The notes under the pieces: generated by a model | Seen by the model: the letters and a program-made list of their open reading frames with translations, nothing else | Databases searched by the model: none | What the model was told of the DNA's origin: nothing | Program-made: the position numbers and the translations under genes | Shown here: piece after piece, positions 1 through 9,887 of the stretch | Numbering within the stretch: position 1 is the first letter of the stretch | How the letters are laid out: the number at the start of each line of letters is the position of its first letter | NCBI GenBank assembly: GCA_023091665.1 | Contig: JALJCQ010000015.1 | Span: 1,984,001-2,048,000, forward strand | DNA from: Pythium myriotylum | Lineage: Eukaryota; Oomycota; Peronosporomycetes; Pythiales; Pythiaceae | Direction: 5' to 3' | DNA length: 64,000 bases

Positions 1-95
1 TTTGTGGGTTTCTCGGACTAGTTCGTTGACGCAAGCGGTGGCTATGTATCTGGCACGCACAACACACACTGCTCTCACCAATACCCAGTCGGTAG

Positions 96-935
96 TCACA
101 TTGTGCCGCGGCGGATGTGTTGGTAGTTCATCAGTTCTGGGTTTAGCTGATCCTTCGAGACAGAAAGCGACCACGAAAGCAGACTTGCGTCGTCCTTGGA
201 CGGCTTGTTCATCTGTTTCACCTTCGCAGCCTGCTGCTCTTTCATATTCCTGATCGCGTTGGCGATCCCGTCGGCGAGCGCATTGACGTTGTCGCCACTA
301 TCGGTACGGAGCACGTCGAGTTTATCCAGCAGCTTATCAAACGCGAGTAAATTTTCTTTCACCATTTTGCGTTCTAGTCGCCGCCTTTCCGACTGCATTG
401 TCGCGAGTTGTTTCTGAAGTCGGTTTACGAGGAATTCTTGCTCTTGCTCGAGTTCATTCTCAAGAAGCACCTTCTCGTTCAGAATCTTGGCAACCTGAGA
501 TTCGAGCGCAGCGCGCACCGTGTTGTCTTCGTGGGCGAGCTCTTGGAGTAGCCTCTCTTTTTCTTCGCGCGCTGCTTCGAGTTGTTTGTGCAGCTTGTTG
601 ACGATATATTCTTGCTCGTGCTCAAGCTTGTTTTCCAGATCGACTTTTTCCTTCTGGAGCTGTTGGAGCTTTTTCACCAAGGAGTTGGTGAGCAGCTCTT
701 CCTCTCGCTCCACTTCGAGTGCAAGCTTCTCTTTCTCTTGTTTAAGGTCGTAAAGGCGTTTGATGAGGCGGTTGGTGATGCGCTCTTCCTCCATCTCCGT
801 GAACTCGCCCATTTGCACGAGCGCCTCTTTGAGCTGCTTCACCTCGCTCTCCAGTGCGGCAGTGCGCTGGCGCTCGAGGATGAGTAGCTCGCGGTCTTCC
901 AGCACCAGCTCTTCGCTCTGCTGGTGGTTCTGCAT
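96..935 (-). CDS. CCDC6-like coiled-coil protein
   Basis: Single-exon gene of 279 residues, ATG at 935. Residues about 15-200 are almost continuous heptad coiled coil rich in Glu, Lys, Leu and Gln. It contains the recurring signature of the CCDC6/DUF2046 family: segments of the type NRLxKxL, LQQLQKEKVDLENKLE and EQEYIVNKL, each repeated with slight change along the rod (EEERITNRLIKRL, EEELLTNSLVKKL, EQEYIVNKLHKQL, EQEFLVNRLQKQL). CCDC6 of animals is a longer, phosphorylated scaffold; this copy keeps the rod and has only a short tail with a KPSKDD-type basic/acidic patch. Function is therefore inferred as a cytosolic or nuclear scaffold. The family call is good; a precise role cannot be read from the sequence. 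The next gene is divergent and 1.5 kb away. Confidence 0.85.
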   Translation of the reverse strand: MQNHQQSEELVLEDRELLILERQRTAALESEVKQLKEALVQMGEFTEMEEERITNRLIKRLYDLKQEKEKLALEVEREEELLTNSLVKKLQQLQKEKVDLENKLEHEQEYIVNKLHKQLEAAREEKERLLQELAHEDNTVRAALESQVAKILNEKVLLENELEQEQEFLVNRLQKQLATMQSERRRLERKMVKENLLAFDKLLDKLDVLRTDSGDNVNALADGIANAIRNMKEQQAAKVKQMNKPSKDDASLLSWSLSVSKDQLNPELMNYQHIRRGTM

Positions 936-2486
936 CGTCGTTCTCTCTCGTCTTCGTGTCTACGCGGTCTGTGTTTGGTTTGCCGCGAATCTGGTCGCCG
1001 CTCCTGCGAGCCGAAAATGTGCCTGTTCTTTTCCTTGCCGCCGTCTGGAACAATCCAAATCGTGCGGGTCTGCACGAGGATCCATGACCCACCCGTGCGA
1101 GGCTTCAGATTCCATTATATAATGTTTTACAGTTGTTTGTAAGTCAAAATGCATTATATGAACAATTATATAGTAATGAATATTAGGTATAACATTCCAT
1201 GTGGCCGCTGGGCCGATTAGCTGCAGGCCCGTTCGGACCGTGGGCCGACTGCGCAGGCTCAGATTCCACGCAGGTGTGGTTTCGCTCCAGAATCTTGCAT
1301 CACCTGCGATTTGTATGGCTTGCCACATTCGGCGTGAAGCCATAGAGTACCGTACTGTCTTACCCGAACTTCAACGTCTTCGACTTGCCCAATCACGAGC
1401 GCTTGTTATCTGCCACGGCGTTCTTGCACTTGATGTCCACTGAATCGCAGCCGGCGCTCCTTATCAGATGAAGTTCATAGGAACGTGCCACAATAATCCC
1501 AATTTCCATCTTCCTTTCATCCAACCACACAACACTTGTGCATCGCGATGGTCGCACTGCAGCGGCTGGCGTCGGATTGATTCGACTCGCGCGACGCTTC
1601 GTAGCAGATAAACTCGTGAGAGAAGCGTTCCCATCCGAAGCATGTAGCGAACCATGGTATGTTCACGCACTCGATGAGATCACGGCGAAAGAGTACGATA
1701 AGTTTGAACAGGGCTCATTTCAGAGGGAGACCCTCTCAGAGGTACTGGTTGCTTCTGTCCAACATCCATGGGTCGGAGTTGGACTCGAACGGATATTCCG
1801 TCAGTGTATGTTAACAGTGCATTCGTGGTTGAATCCGGTCATGCAATCCTGCATCAACACAAGTCTTATGCGCAATGGAAAGCGACGCAGCTGTCATACG
1901 AACAGCGTTGTTGGGCTCTTCGTGCAGTCCAGAAAGCACACAGAAAGCACCGGCGGGTTCCGGCTATTGCGTTTTCCGCTTCTCACCCTGATCCACCAAC
2001 GTGTGTTTGCACAAACTTTGCAATGTTCAGTTATAAGTTGTCACTACGACTTTGCTTCATCGGTCTGATTGAATTCGTTGTGTTCCAAGGATAATCAATA
2101 ATGGCTCGTCATCTCCCGCATCTCAACCATCACGTTGCCCATTAGCAAAGGAAGAGAGCCATTGGATCTAGCAATTTCACTGAAGAGGACATGCGAACAA
2201 ATCCTCAGTTTTGGAAGTTTGGAACTCGATTCAATTGATTTAGCAGGTTCCGAGCAGCCACCTGTGAGTATTTTTGCAGTGATCAAGGTCGGCCCAAAGA
2301 TCGCCGGATTTTTGCTGCCCCCCAAGGCTGTCAGGGCCTTTCACCCTTTCTAATGTGGGCCACCTTGTTTCCTGTGGAAATCAGTGTGGTGCACCTCAAT
2401 CATGATTACAAACTTCAGTCGCCGGTGCGAGAGACCCAACTCTTGGTCAACAGGTCCCGCCGGAAGCCGACCCTCACGCCGTAAGC
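936..2486. other. Gene-poor interval, no supported gene
   Basis: About 1.55 kb between two divergent genes. Several short open frames occur on both strands (for example 1538-2068 and 1768-2094 on plus), but none has a recognisable domain, a consistent splice pattern or codon use like its neighbours. An AT-rich patch near 1100-1200 upstream of the CCDC6-like gene could be promoter. I see no tRNA or intact repeat. Confidence 0.5.
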
Positions 2487-2969
2487 ATGGCGGCAGCTGA
2501 TGCGCCGAGCACGAAGAGCTCCCCAGCGGACCCGTCGATCGAATCGATCAGTGCCGCTGGGCATGCGAACGGAGAGGGCTCGTTCGCGCAGGGAATGTAC
2601 GTGTCGATCTGGCCCAAGATCGAGCGGTGCCACAACTACGTTGCGGTCTTGTTGGCGGCGCAAGAACAGTTACAGGAGACGGTGGACCAACTCATTGCCG
2701 GTACTGTTCCAGTTGCTCAGATATACTTGAGCATGGGTAATTCACTGATGGTGGCCCCCCTTAACAATGAAGGCCTGAGAGAAGCAGAGCAAGCCGAGTC
2801 GAGTTCCCTTGTTGGATACGCCGATCGTTTGAAGCACTTCCCTGGACGTGTGGAGCGGCTACAACATAAACTGGAGATCATTGAAGACCGACTTATTGAG
2901 CTGAGAGAGTCTCGAGCTCGCGCCACGGGTCGATCTGTGGAACCGAACAACTTGTCTCCACTCTTTTGA
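2487..2969 (+). CDS. Small coiled-coil protein, possibly Snapin/BORC-like
   Basis: Open frame of 160 residues, ATG at 2487 in a good context (AGCATGGCG). After a Ser/Ala-rich disordered start (1-35) there are two predicted helical segments. The first contains LAAQEQLQETVDQL (about 55-70); the second contains HFPGRVERLQHKLEIIEDRL (about 115-145). Two amphipathic helices in a protein of this size, the first ending with a Gln/Glu-rich heptad stretch, recall the Snapin/BLOC-1/BORC subunit family that positions lysosome-related organelles. That assignment is inference from pattern only. A short GTAA...AG stretch at about 2736-2780 could be an unrecognised intron, because the translated loop there is uneven. 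The gene itself is moderately secure, the family weak. Confidence 0.55.
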   Translation: MAAADAPSTKSSPADPSIESISAAGHANGEGSFAQGMYVSIWPKIERCHNYVAVLLAAQEQLQETVDQLIAGTVPVAQIYLSMGNSLMVAPLNNEGLREAEQAESSSLVGYADRLKHFPGRVERLQHKLEIIEDRLIELRESRARATGRSVEPNNLSPLF

Positions 2970-3172
2970 CGGAGTAATGTCGTCTCTACCTAAGAACTCA
3001 CTGACTGAGGGTTGTCAGTTTACGAATCCTGTGCATATTTAATACGAGTGGGTACACTCAATCGAAAAATGATCCATTTGAGGCCGCAGCATCGATCTAG
3101 ATATTTCTGCTTTCACTTGGTTACCTTTTGCTTGCTCCTCATGGTGGCTTCGGTGTTCCACGCCCTGATAAC

Positions 3173-3680
3173 TCATCCGGTGTCAACGAATCCGACCGAA
3201 CTGGAGGTGAGAAATATACCATGAATCACATACCCTCGATCTTCGGTTGACACGTTAGGTCTTTTTAACTGAGGAGGAGCAAACGACCTCGTGGTTAATG
3301 CTGCGGTTGCCGTGGATGACTTGGGCTGGCCTTCTCCCCCCTTGAGCCGTTTGGCGTCCGTATCGTCTGAGCCAACATGTGCTGGCCTCTTCTTATTTGA
3401 GTGCTGCTGCCTATTTGATTGTTGCTGTACTCGCAGCGCACTTGAAACGTTCGGCGCGCTAGGGCCGCCAGAAGCGAAGAGGTCGTCCACACTTGGAAGT
3501 TCCTAAGGTATGCAAGTGCTCGACTAGGAGGAAAGCATGCTGCTTCATAGGGGCGTCGCGTACCTCGCCAACAGCCGCTGCGTTTATTGCGCTCGGCTGG
3601 TGAGTATCTACCTCATCCTCTGAGGCTGATGACGCTGAAGAATCGGAGTAGTCGCAGAGCAACGACATGGTACCAATCAC
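3173..3680 (-). CDS. Small conserved nuclear-type protein (two exons)
   Basis: Two exons: 3564-3680 and 3173-3502, joined across a 61-nt GT-AG intron (3503-3563) in phase 0; 148 residues. The N terminus is MSLLCDYSDSS followed by an acidic Ser/Glu stretch. The second exon opens with LPSVDDLF, continues with a Gln/Asn-rich and basic part including NKKRPAHVG, and ends near RSFAPPQLKRPNVSTED. The layout of an acidic DYSDSS start, an LPSxxxLF motif and a C-terminal PPQLxRxNVxTED motif is that of short, mostly disordered nuclear proteins found across eukaryotes, but I cannot name the family. The junction restores one uninterrupted frame, which is the main support for the model. It could end a little earlier through another intron. 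Confidence 0.6.
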
Positions 3681-3913
3681 TTCACGTGGTTCCTGTCATC
3701 AAAAGCAAACCATGGTGTGGTGTACACAACTAGAGAGCTGTCACTCCGGTCGTCAAGACGAGGACACCGCTGAGACAGCGCATGAACTCGGTGTCGTGAA
3801 CCGTGGAGAAGGCTTCAACAATAGCCACGGCACTAATCTAATCCGTTCGATTTCCTCTTATGCCTAGTTCTGTGTTTCTACGTTTGCTCCATCGAGGCGA
3901 AAACGCAAGCTCG

Positions 3914-5236
3914 TTAGATCGCCTTGAAAGCCTCTTGGGCTAGATGGGACAATGTCGTTAGCGCATACAATAATCTGCACTGTAAGCCAACAAACTCACC
4001 AATCTCTGAAAGCTCAGGAGTTGCCTTGGCGGAGTAGAACCGCGTAAGGTAGTCGAGAGCGAAGTTGTACACTCGCTCGTTTAAAGCATTGTCTTCGGCG
4101 TCTCCACCTCGTTGATTGTTGCGGTGGGCAGCGATAGCACGCGTACAGGAAACGAGACCTGCGTATGCCCGCGTATTGCGGTCCTTGTTCAACTCAATCG
4201 AACGACAGTAGTGCTTCCGCGCGACGCGAAGGTTGTCGAGACCACCGATGGTGGCATAGATCTGCTCGAAGAAATTCACGCTCAGAGATCTTGGATAATT
4301 CCAGTAAGCATTCGATACTTACATCGGCAAGGCGGCTGTGTAAGAAGGAATCCATCGGGTTGAACATCACCATCTCTTCGAAGCAAAATGCTCCATACTT
4401 GTAGGCCCCGATGGACAAGTATGTCTCCGCGAGTTCCATCCACTGCACGCACCATTCAGCGGGTCAGGGCGGACTTGACTGTGTTGATATGTATCAAGAC
4501 TTACCGCAGCCTGATCCACCGTGAAGTTTCGCAAGAATTCATTCAGAGCAGCAATGAGCTCTTGCGTCTTGTTTAGAGCCTTCAACACCGCGATCCGTCG
4601 CTTCATGGCCAGTGCATTCGCCGAGTTGGCAGCCAAGATATCAGTGTATACTTGCTCAGCTTTTGCGTACTCGCCCTTTTGTTCCTTTTCCCCACAACCA
4701 TTTCAGACAATCCGCGTAAACGATAGACTCGCGTTGAGACCCACCAACTGCATGCCTTCAAGGCGGCCAACTCGCCAGCTTTTCGGAAACTTTCCTTGCA
4801 ACGCCTACGCAGATCTTAGATTCCATTCCATCGTCAAGCTCCGCATCCGTAGTCATGTTACCGTAAGGCATTTCTACGTGCGATCCAGTGGCGAGGTCAG
4901 CATGGTCAGATCCATTCCATCCTCTCAAAAACCTGCAACGCACCTCTGCCACACCATCCTCGTGCTCGTCCAGCGCGGCAATGAACACTTGTTCGTAGAT
5001 GGTCCAGACTAGAAAGCACCGTGTGAGCCCAGCGCCTCTCGATCCGCTCGCGTCTGCGTACTGTCGCTGCCGAGACGCCACTTGAAATTGTCGATCAGCT
5101 CTCGTCCGTAGCGCAGCACGACGCGCGACACGCGGAGCTTCTCCTTGCGGATGATGGCGAGCAGCTCCACGTAGCTTGTGAAGCTGCCGCTCTTCTCCGC
5201 CAGCGCCAGCTTCTCCTCATACTCGACGATCCCCAT
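3914..5236 (-). CDS. EMC2: ER membrane protein complex subunit 2 (TPR protein)
   Basis: Seven exons, in transcript order 5062-5236, 4944-5008, 4745-4804, 4505-4684, 4323-4442, 4000-4261 and 3914-3939, giving 295 residues; human EMC2 has 297. EMC2 is the cytosolic TPR scaffold of the EMC insertase, which inserts tail-anchored and multipass proteins into the ER membrane. Family landmarks appear in order once spliced: IWTIYEQVFIAALDEHED, KSWRVGRLEGMQL, YAKAEQVYTDILAANSANA, RRIAVLKAL, AALNEFLRNF, WMELAETYLSIGAYKYGAFC, FEEMVMFNPMDSFLHSRLAD, IGGLDNLRVARKHYCRSIEL. Introns are 53-62 nt apart from one of 139 nt. The junction between exons 2 and 3 is the least certain, since a few residues expected by comparison with human are missing. 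The last exon is only 26 nt; the intron before it is exactly 60 nt, keeps frame and has a perfect GCTAAC branch site. Second of three tandem minus-strand genes. Confidence 0.9.
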
Positions 5237-5361
5237 GGTCTCTCGTCTCTCACTCGGCCGGCCAGGTGGACCTCCCCTTGCACAAAACCCTTCATTTATG
5301 ATGATTCAAGAGTCTCAGAAAACGGTGCAACGCGACCTAGAAGAAGGTCGGAATTGAACGT

Positions 5362-7621
5362 CTATTTCATAAAAGGGTTGGTCGCCGTTACGAGCTGTTC
5401 ATGAGGCAACGAGATCCGCTCGGGGTAGAACGTGTGACTTGACGGGTACTCGAGCAAGTTCTCGAGGCGAGCCGAGTAAATATCGACGTATCGTTGCACG
5501 AAGAATGCGAACTGCGAAGGATAGTTGTCTGCTCGGAAGACAGAGCCGAAGTTTGCGTTGATCATCTGCTCCATCCTGTTCTGGAGCTGCTCATGGATTT
5601 CAACGAACTGCCACACGAACTCGGGGCTCTGCACGCGCGCTGCATTGTCGCCACGGGATCTTAGGTCATTTTGAACCTTTCGCATCAGTTCCTCAAGTGC
5701 GCTGATCTGCAAAACCGAGCATTATACAGCAAGATCATTAGTCGTTGACGTCAAGGTGTCATCCCAGAAAGGCTCACTTGAAACGCAAGGAACTGATACT
5801 CTGGCGTACGCTGAACTCTGATCTCATCCTCGAGTTCGCTACGTGCAATCGATCTGATGATTAGGCAGACAAAGATACCGCGCAGTATCGACTTCATACC
5901 GGATGATTGCTCCGGTGCGCCACCCATTAATTCTTGATGGCTCCACGAGGTCTGAGAAAAGACTGTCTCTAAATGAAACCAACGTGTTAACACCGCAAAT
6001 CATCCCCATCATCTCGATCACGACTCACCCGATGTACAAGACGCGATTGCCGCCCCACCCAGTTAGCCGGGTGAGATGATGGAGACTCCCTTGAGTGTAG
6101 ACTTGATTCTTCTTCAGCTCTCGGACTGCTTGCCACTGTGGTGTCGACCATTGAGTGTTAAAAAAATCGCTGCTTCCATGTTCATCCAGAACTCCCCACA
6201 CCTGGACTTGCTTGCGCTCAGGATCAAAAAGGCGGAAGGAACGGTGCCGGGTGTAGAAATTGGGTTTACGGGCGCTCACGAGCACAACGTCAAACAGCTA
6301 TCGAGTAGACTCTCAATCAACCGGAAAAATTGCAAGACAACCACACAAGCATGGCAACAAACCTGGCGCCAATCCTTTCCAATCATAAATTGGAGTCCTG
6401 CGTCGATGTACTGGAATGAACTGTTCGTACATAAGAACATCTTCTTATCGTTCCGCTGGTAGAAGAAGCGACAATTTGTTAGCTCGGACCTGTGGTACGT
6501 GCGCACGAAGAAAAACGTACACGAATGCGTTCAAGCAGCGGTAACAACGTTTCACTCGGCTCAATGTAGCGCGATAGGTCTTGAGCAACTGCTTTGTGCA
6601 TGTTGCCGCTGACGTGAACTTGGGTGACAGCCGCATGAACGTCCTCGACAATAGCGATAGGCTCGTATTCGATGTCCTCATCAATAAGGAACTGCACCAC
6701 ATCCGCAAACAGACACGCATGCGCCACGCTGAAGAGATCATTCAGTGGCTCCATCTTGTGGTCCCGATAGGCGACGGATATGTGTCGAGAACCCTTGTAC
6801 TCGTCCATGATCTGATCACGTGTGAGACGCTTACGGCCGCGAAAGACGCCAGTGTTGCAAAGTTTTTGGTGAGAGCTGACTTTGCAGAGTAATCCTTTCT
6901 CCTTGTCGATAGTGAGTCCACGAATCGCAAACGTAGCGTCAAACTTTAAAGACTGGAGACCAGCTGGGTAGCGGAATTTGTCAACCTGATTCAACACCAA
7001 GTTTAGGAATCTGGTTCGTGATCAACCGCGGAAGCATTCACGAACCAAATAATCACGAGCCATGGAGTAGATGAGATGCTGCAATTCCTCAGTGTAATGG
7101 CATAGTGTATAGTCGTAATCTGAAATGTCGTGCCTACGATGAGTGCCGCTCACATTACACTTGCTAATACACCAAAATCGACCTACCGAATCCGACGACA
7201 TCAATATTCGAGAGCCTGACAGAACACGACTGGCATTATTTGCATCGGTCACGATTCTCACTCTCGCGGCATCTATCTCACCGCAGATGGTTGTTCGCAA
7301 ACACTTCGTTGGAGTCGGCTCGTGGATTCGGCTTGAACTTGGCCACAGTATCCTAATCACTCAATAAAAGGAATGCTAAGCCATTGATTAAACGAAGAGT
7401 AGCCCTTGGCCACGAATACGCACCTCGTACTCATGGACCATAGCGTGTACGTTCGAGAACGTCGGGGGAATGTTCACCTTGAGCTTTGCCATGTGTGGCA
7501 ACGTGGACAGCGTTCGCGCCTCGACTCTTGCTCCTGCGTGTCTACACATCGCTGCGTCGCCGGCTAAGCGCCAAGCACCGTGCTGACGCCCGAGACGCAG
7601 TGCATGGACCATGGCGGCCAT
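5362..7621 (-). CDS. NT5DC-type HAD 5'-nucleotidase domain protein
   Basis: Ten exons, in transcript order 7424-7621, 7282-7352, 7187-7215, 7046-7119, 6521-6985, 6363-6455, 6029-6297, 5900-5968, 5778-5838 and 5362-5706; 557 residues, close to animal NT5DC2/NT5DC3. It belongs to the HAD superfamily, cytosolic purine 5'-nucleotidase branch. HAD motif I is GFDYDYTLCHY (nucleophile D100, acid/base D102); the D100 codon is split by an intron. Later landmarks are DATFAIRGL, the HAD motif II region MFLCTNS, KDWRQLFDVVLVSARKP, the motif IV region LYIGDSLFSDL, and the C-terminal FGSVFR and YPSSHTFYPERISLPHE blocks of this subfamily. The chosen start (7621) begins an Arg-rich, acid-poor 45-residue leader that could target mitochondria; an ATG at 7684 is also open. 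Substrate is not readable from the sequence. All ten exons join in frame. Confidence 0.9.
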
Positions 7622-7770
7622 TCTCGTCCGTCCAAGACTGCGTGTCGACTTGCCGTGATGACAAGGATGACAGGCGATCGTCACTCCTGCATCATCTCAA
7701 TAATGGGCTGTCAACCAGTCGAACGAGGGACTCGAGCTCCATTCGGAACGAGCGTCCAACAAGGATCATC
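7622..7770. promoter_or_regulatory. Short divergent promoter between NT5DC-like and HDAC genes
   Basis: The start codons of the minus-strand nucleotidase (7621) and the plus-strand deacetylase (7771) are only 149 bp apart. Both 5' UTRs and any shared control elements must lie here or inside the first exons. I see no convincing named motif. If the nucleotidase really starts at 7684 the gap is under 90 bp. Confidence 0.5.
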
Positions 7771-9342
7771 ATGGGCGACGAGAACGAGATGTTGCTCCGC
7801 TCGCCCCTGCGCTCGCTCTCGAAGACTCTGCATTCATCATCCTCGCTAGTCCACTCGGCAGCTACCAATCAGGCAGTACCGTCTAGTCTGGCGCTCGGAG
7901 CAGAGAGCAGAGAGCATGTGAAGAGCAGTGTTCTTGACAAGCGAGATTTGTGATCGCCACGACGTGCCCGACCATCCCGAGTGCTTCCAGCGCACGCAAG
8001 TCATTCGCGAACGCATACGAAAAGAGTTCCCGGAGATGGACGTTGTCACAGATATCAAACGTGTAACCAAGGAGCAGTTACTGCTTTTCCACTCGGCAAA
8101 ACACGTTGAGTCGATCACAGGACTTTGCAACCAAGCAACCACAAGATTTAACCGTCCCGACTCCAACGGCAAGTCAGTAATGATCAATATTGACGGCGAC
8201 ACGACAATCATGGAAGGCACCGGAGAAGCTGCAATAGTCGCTGCTGGTGCTGTGTGCCACGCAATCGATCTCGTCATGGATGACTCCACCGAGTTTGTCA
8301 ACGCCTTCTGTGGCGTCCGGCCGCCAGGCCATCACGCGGAGCCCCATCAAGCGATGGGTTTCTGTTTCTTCAATAATATTGGAATAGGCGCGTGTCATTT
8401 GCTGAAAGCATACTCCGAACGGATCAAGAAAGTGCTTATCCTCGACTTTGACGTCCATCACGGGAATGGGACGCAGGCAAAGTTTTCCAACAACTTCCCC
8501 GGAGTATGCTTTATCTCAACTCACCAAGGCCAGTTCTATCCATTTACAGGCTTCGAGAGTGAGAAAGGCAATCACGACAATATCCTCAACGTTCCACTCG
8601 CTGCTCGCACGAGCTCGCAGGCTTATCGCACTCATTTTGAGAACAAAGTGCTACCGGCGATGCATGCATTCGCACCAGATTTTATCCTCGTGTCGGCCGG
8701 ATTCGACGCGCATCGCCTCGACCCACTCGCTGACATCAAGCTGGAGACAGATGACTACTACTGGATCACGAAGCACGTCACAGCTGTCGCATGGAAGTAC
8801 GCGAAAGGAAGGGTAGTCTCGACGTTAGAAGGAGGTTTGCCGTTCGTTCCATATACACACGATTTCAATGGGCTCACGGTTGCCATCTCATTCACAGGTT
8901 ACCACCTCGAAGCTCTCGCGGCAAGTGCTGCAGCTCATGTTCGCGCTCTCCGCGAAGGAGCTACCCCACCTCAACCATCCGACTCGGAAGAATCGTGTGC
9001 ATTTGGTGGAGATGCGGAAATCGACGCTCTCGCGAAATCATTCGCCGTATCAACGATTATCGATGCTCGGCCGGTACAATGCGGTCTCTTGTTTCCCCTC
9101 CTGCACTGGTCCTCATCCGTGTCGCGTAGGAACTCCGTGTGACGGTTCATTTTGAAGCCAAGGACAAGCTTCTGGTCCTCAAAGAGAGATCCGTTCAGAC
9201 GCTGCTTCAGAGCTGCAAGCACAAGTTCCCGAGCCTGAAAAAGAAGGCCAAGACCATCTCAATCCAGGATTCCCACGGCACGGTCGTCACCGACGACATT
9301 CTGGCCGCGATGGCCGCCGACCAGCATCTCTACCTGCGGTGA
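7771..9342 (+). CDS. Class II (HDA1/HDAC6-type) histone deacetylase with C-terminal extension
   Basis: Zinc-dependent lysine deacetylase. Tentative exons: 7771-7885, 7929-8834, 8898-9073 and 9130-9342 (469 residues). The first intron is uncertain, because a stop at 7919 forces one but two donors (7881, 7886) fit poorly. Family signatures are clear: HDVPDHPEC near the start, GVRPPGHHAEPHQAMGFCFF (the catalytic His pair), LDFDVHHGNGTQ and SAGFDAH (zinc ligands), then LEGGYHLEALA. The Tyr in LEGGY is the catalytic tyrosine that class IIa enzymes lack. The 63-nt intron 8835-8897 splits the Gly codon just before it. A last intron (9074-9129) joins IIDARP to a 71-residue exon that opens with LRVTVHFEAKDKLLVL and looks like a ubiquitin/PB1-like fold. 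Likely nuclear or cytosolic. The catalytic domain is certain; the ends are less so. Confidence 0.88.
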
Positions 9343-9887
9343 TAATATACCTCCCATGTTGGTCGTCGCAGCCACTCATTTCCACGCCACACCACCGCGC
9401 CACACCATATTCCAGGACCTGCTCGCTCCCCATCTGCGCGCTTCCCGGCAAATTCGGGAAAGAGAGACATAGAGCACCGCTGCCTCGTCGACGTTGGCTG
9501 GCCAATCTTTTGCTCGTCGGCCTGGCGCTGCACGGGCTGCCTCCACCAGTCCCTCTCCTCCGCTGACTCGTTTCCAACAGTTGGATTCGTTTGCAACACC
9601 ATATGACTTGAAGTCAGTATGTTAAACAACAAAATGGGTTGAAAACACTCGCGCGGCACCGCACACGGCGCATCCCCCCGCTCCACCCGGTTCTGGAAAC
9701 GCGTCCCCTCTTGCGTCCACTATGCTAACCGCATCTGATTGGGTGGTCACCTACCTTGTTTTGGTTCAGTTTCAGCGAGATCTTCAAAAGGGAACTGTTG
9801 ACGGACGGGCGGTTGCCGCGGCTTCTCGCAGCAGAGACTTCGCAATTTGCCGCCGCGCCCCCAAGCCTCCTCCTCCTGCTCTCCGCC
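9343..9887. other. Intergenic region, HDAC to CPS
   Basis: About 545 bp without a supported gene. The right part is the 5' leader of the carbamoyl-phosphate synthase gene and stays open in frame with it from 9756. A C-rich, CTCCTCCT-type stretch lies just before the chosen ATG. Confidence 0.5.

Noticed and set aside
1760..1800. Minus-strand GTTCGAGTCC resembling the 3' part of a tRNA
   Set aside because: The T stem does not pair and no D or anticodon arm follows in the needed distance.
1538..2068. Plus-strand frame of 176 codons in the first gap
   Set aside because: No domain, no homology I recognise, overlaps another frame of similar length, and lacks splice continuity.
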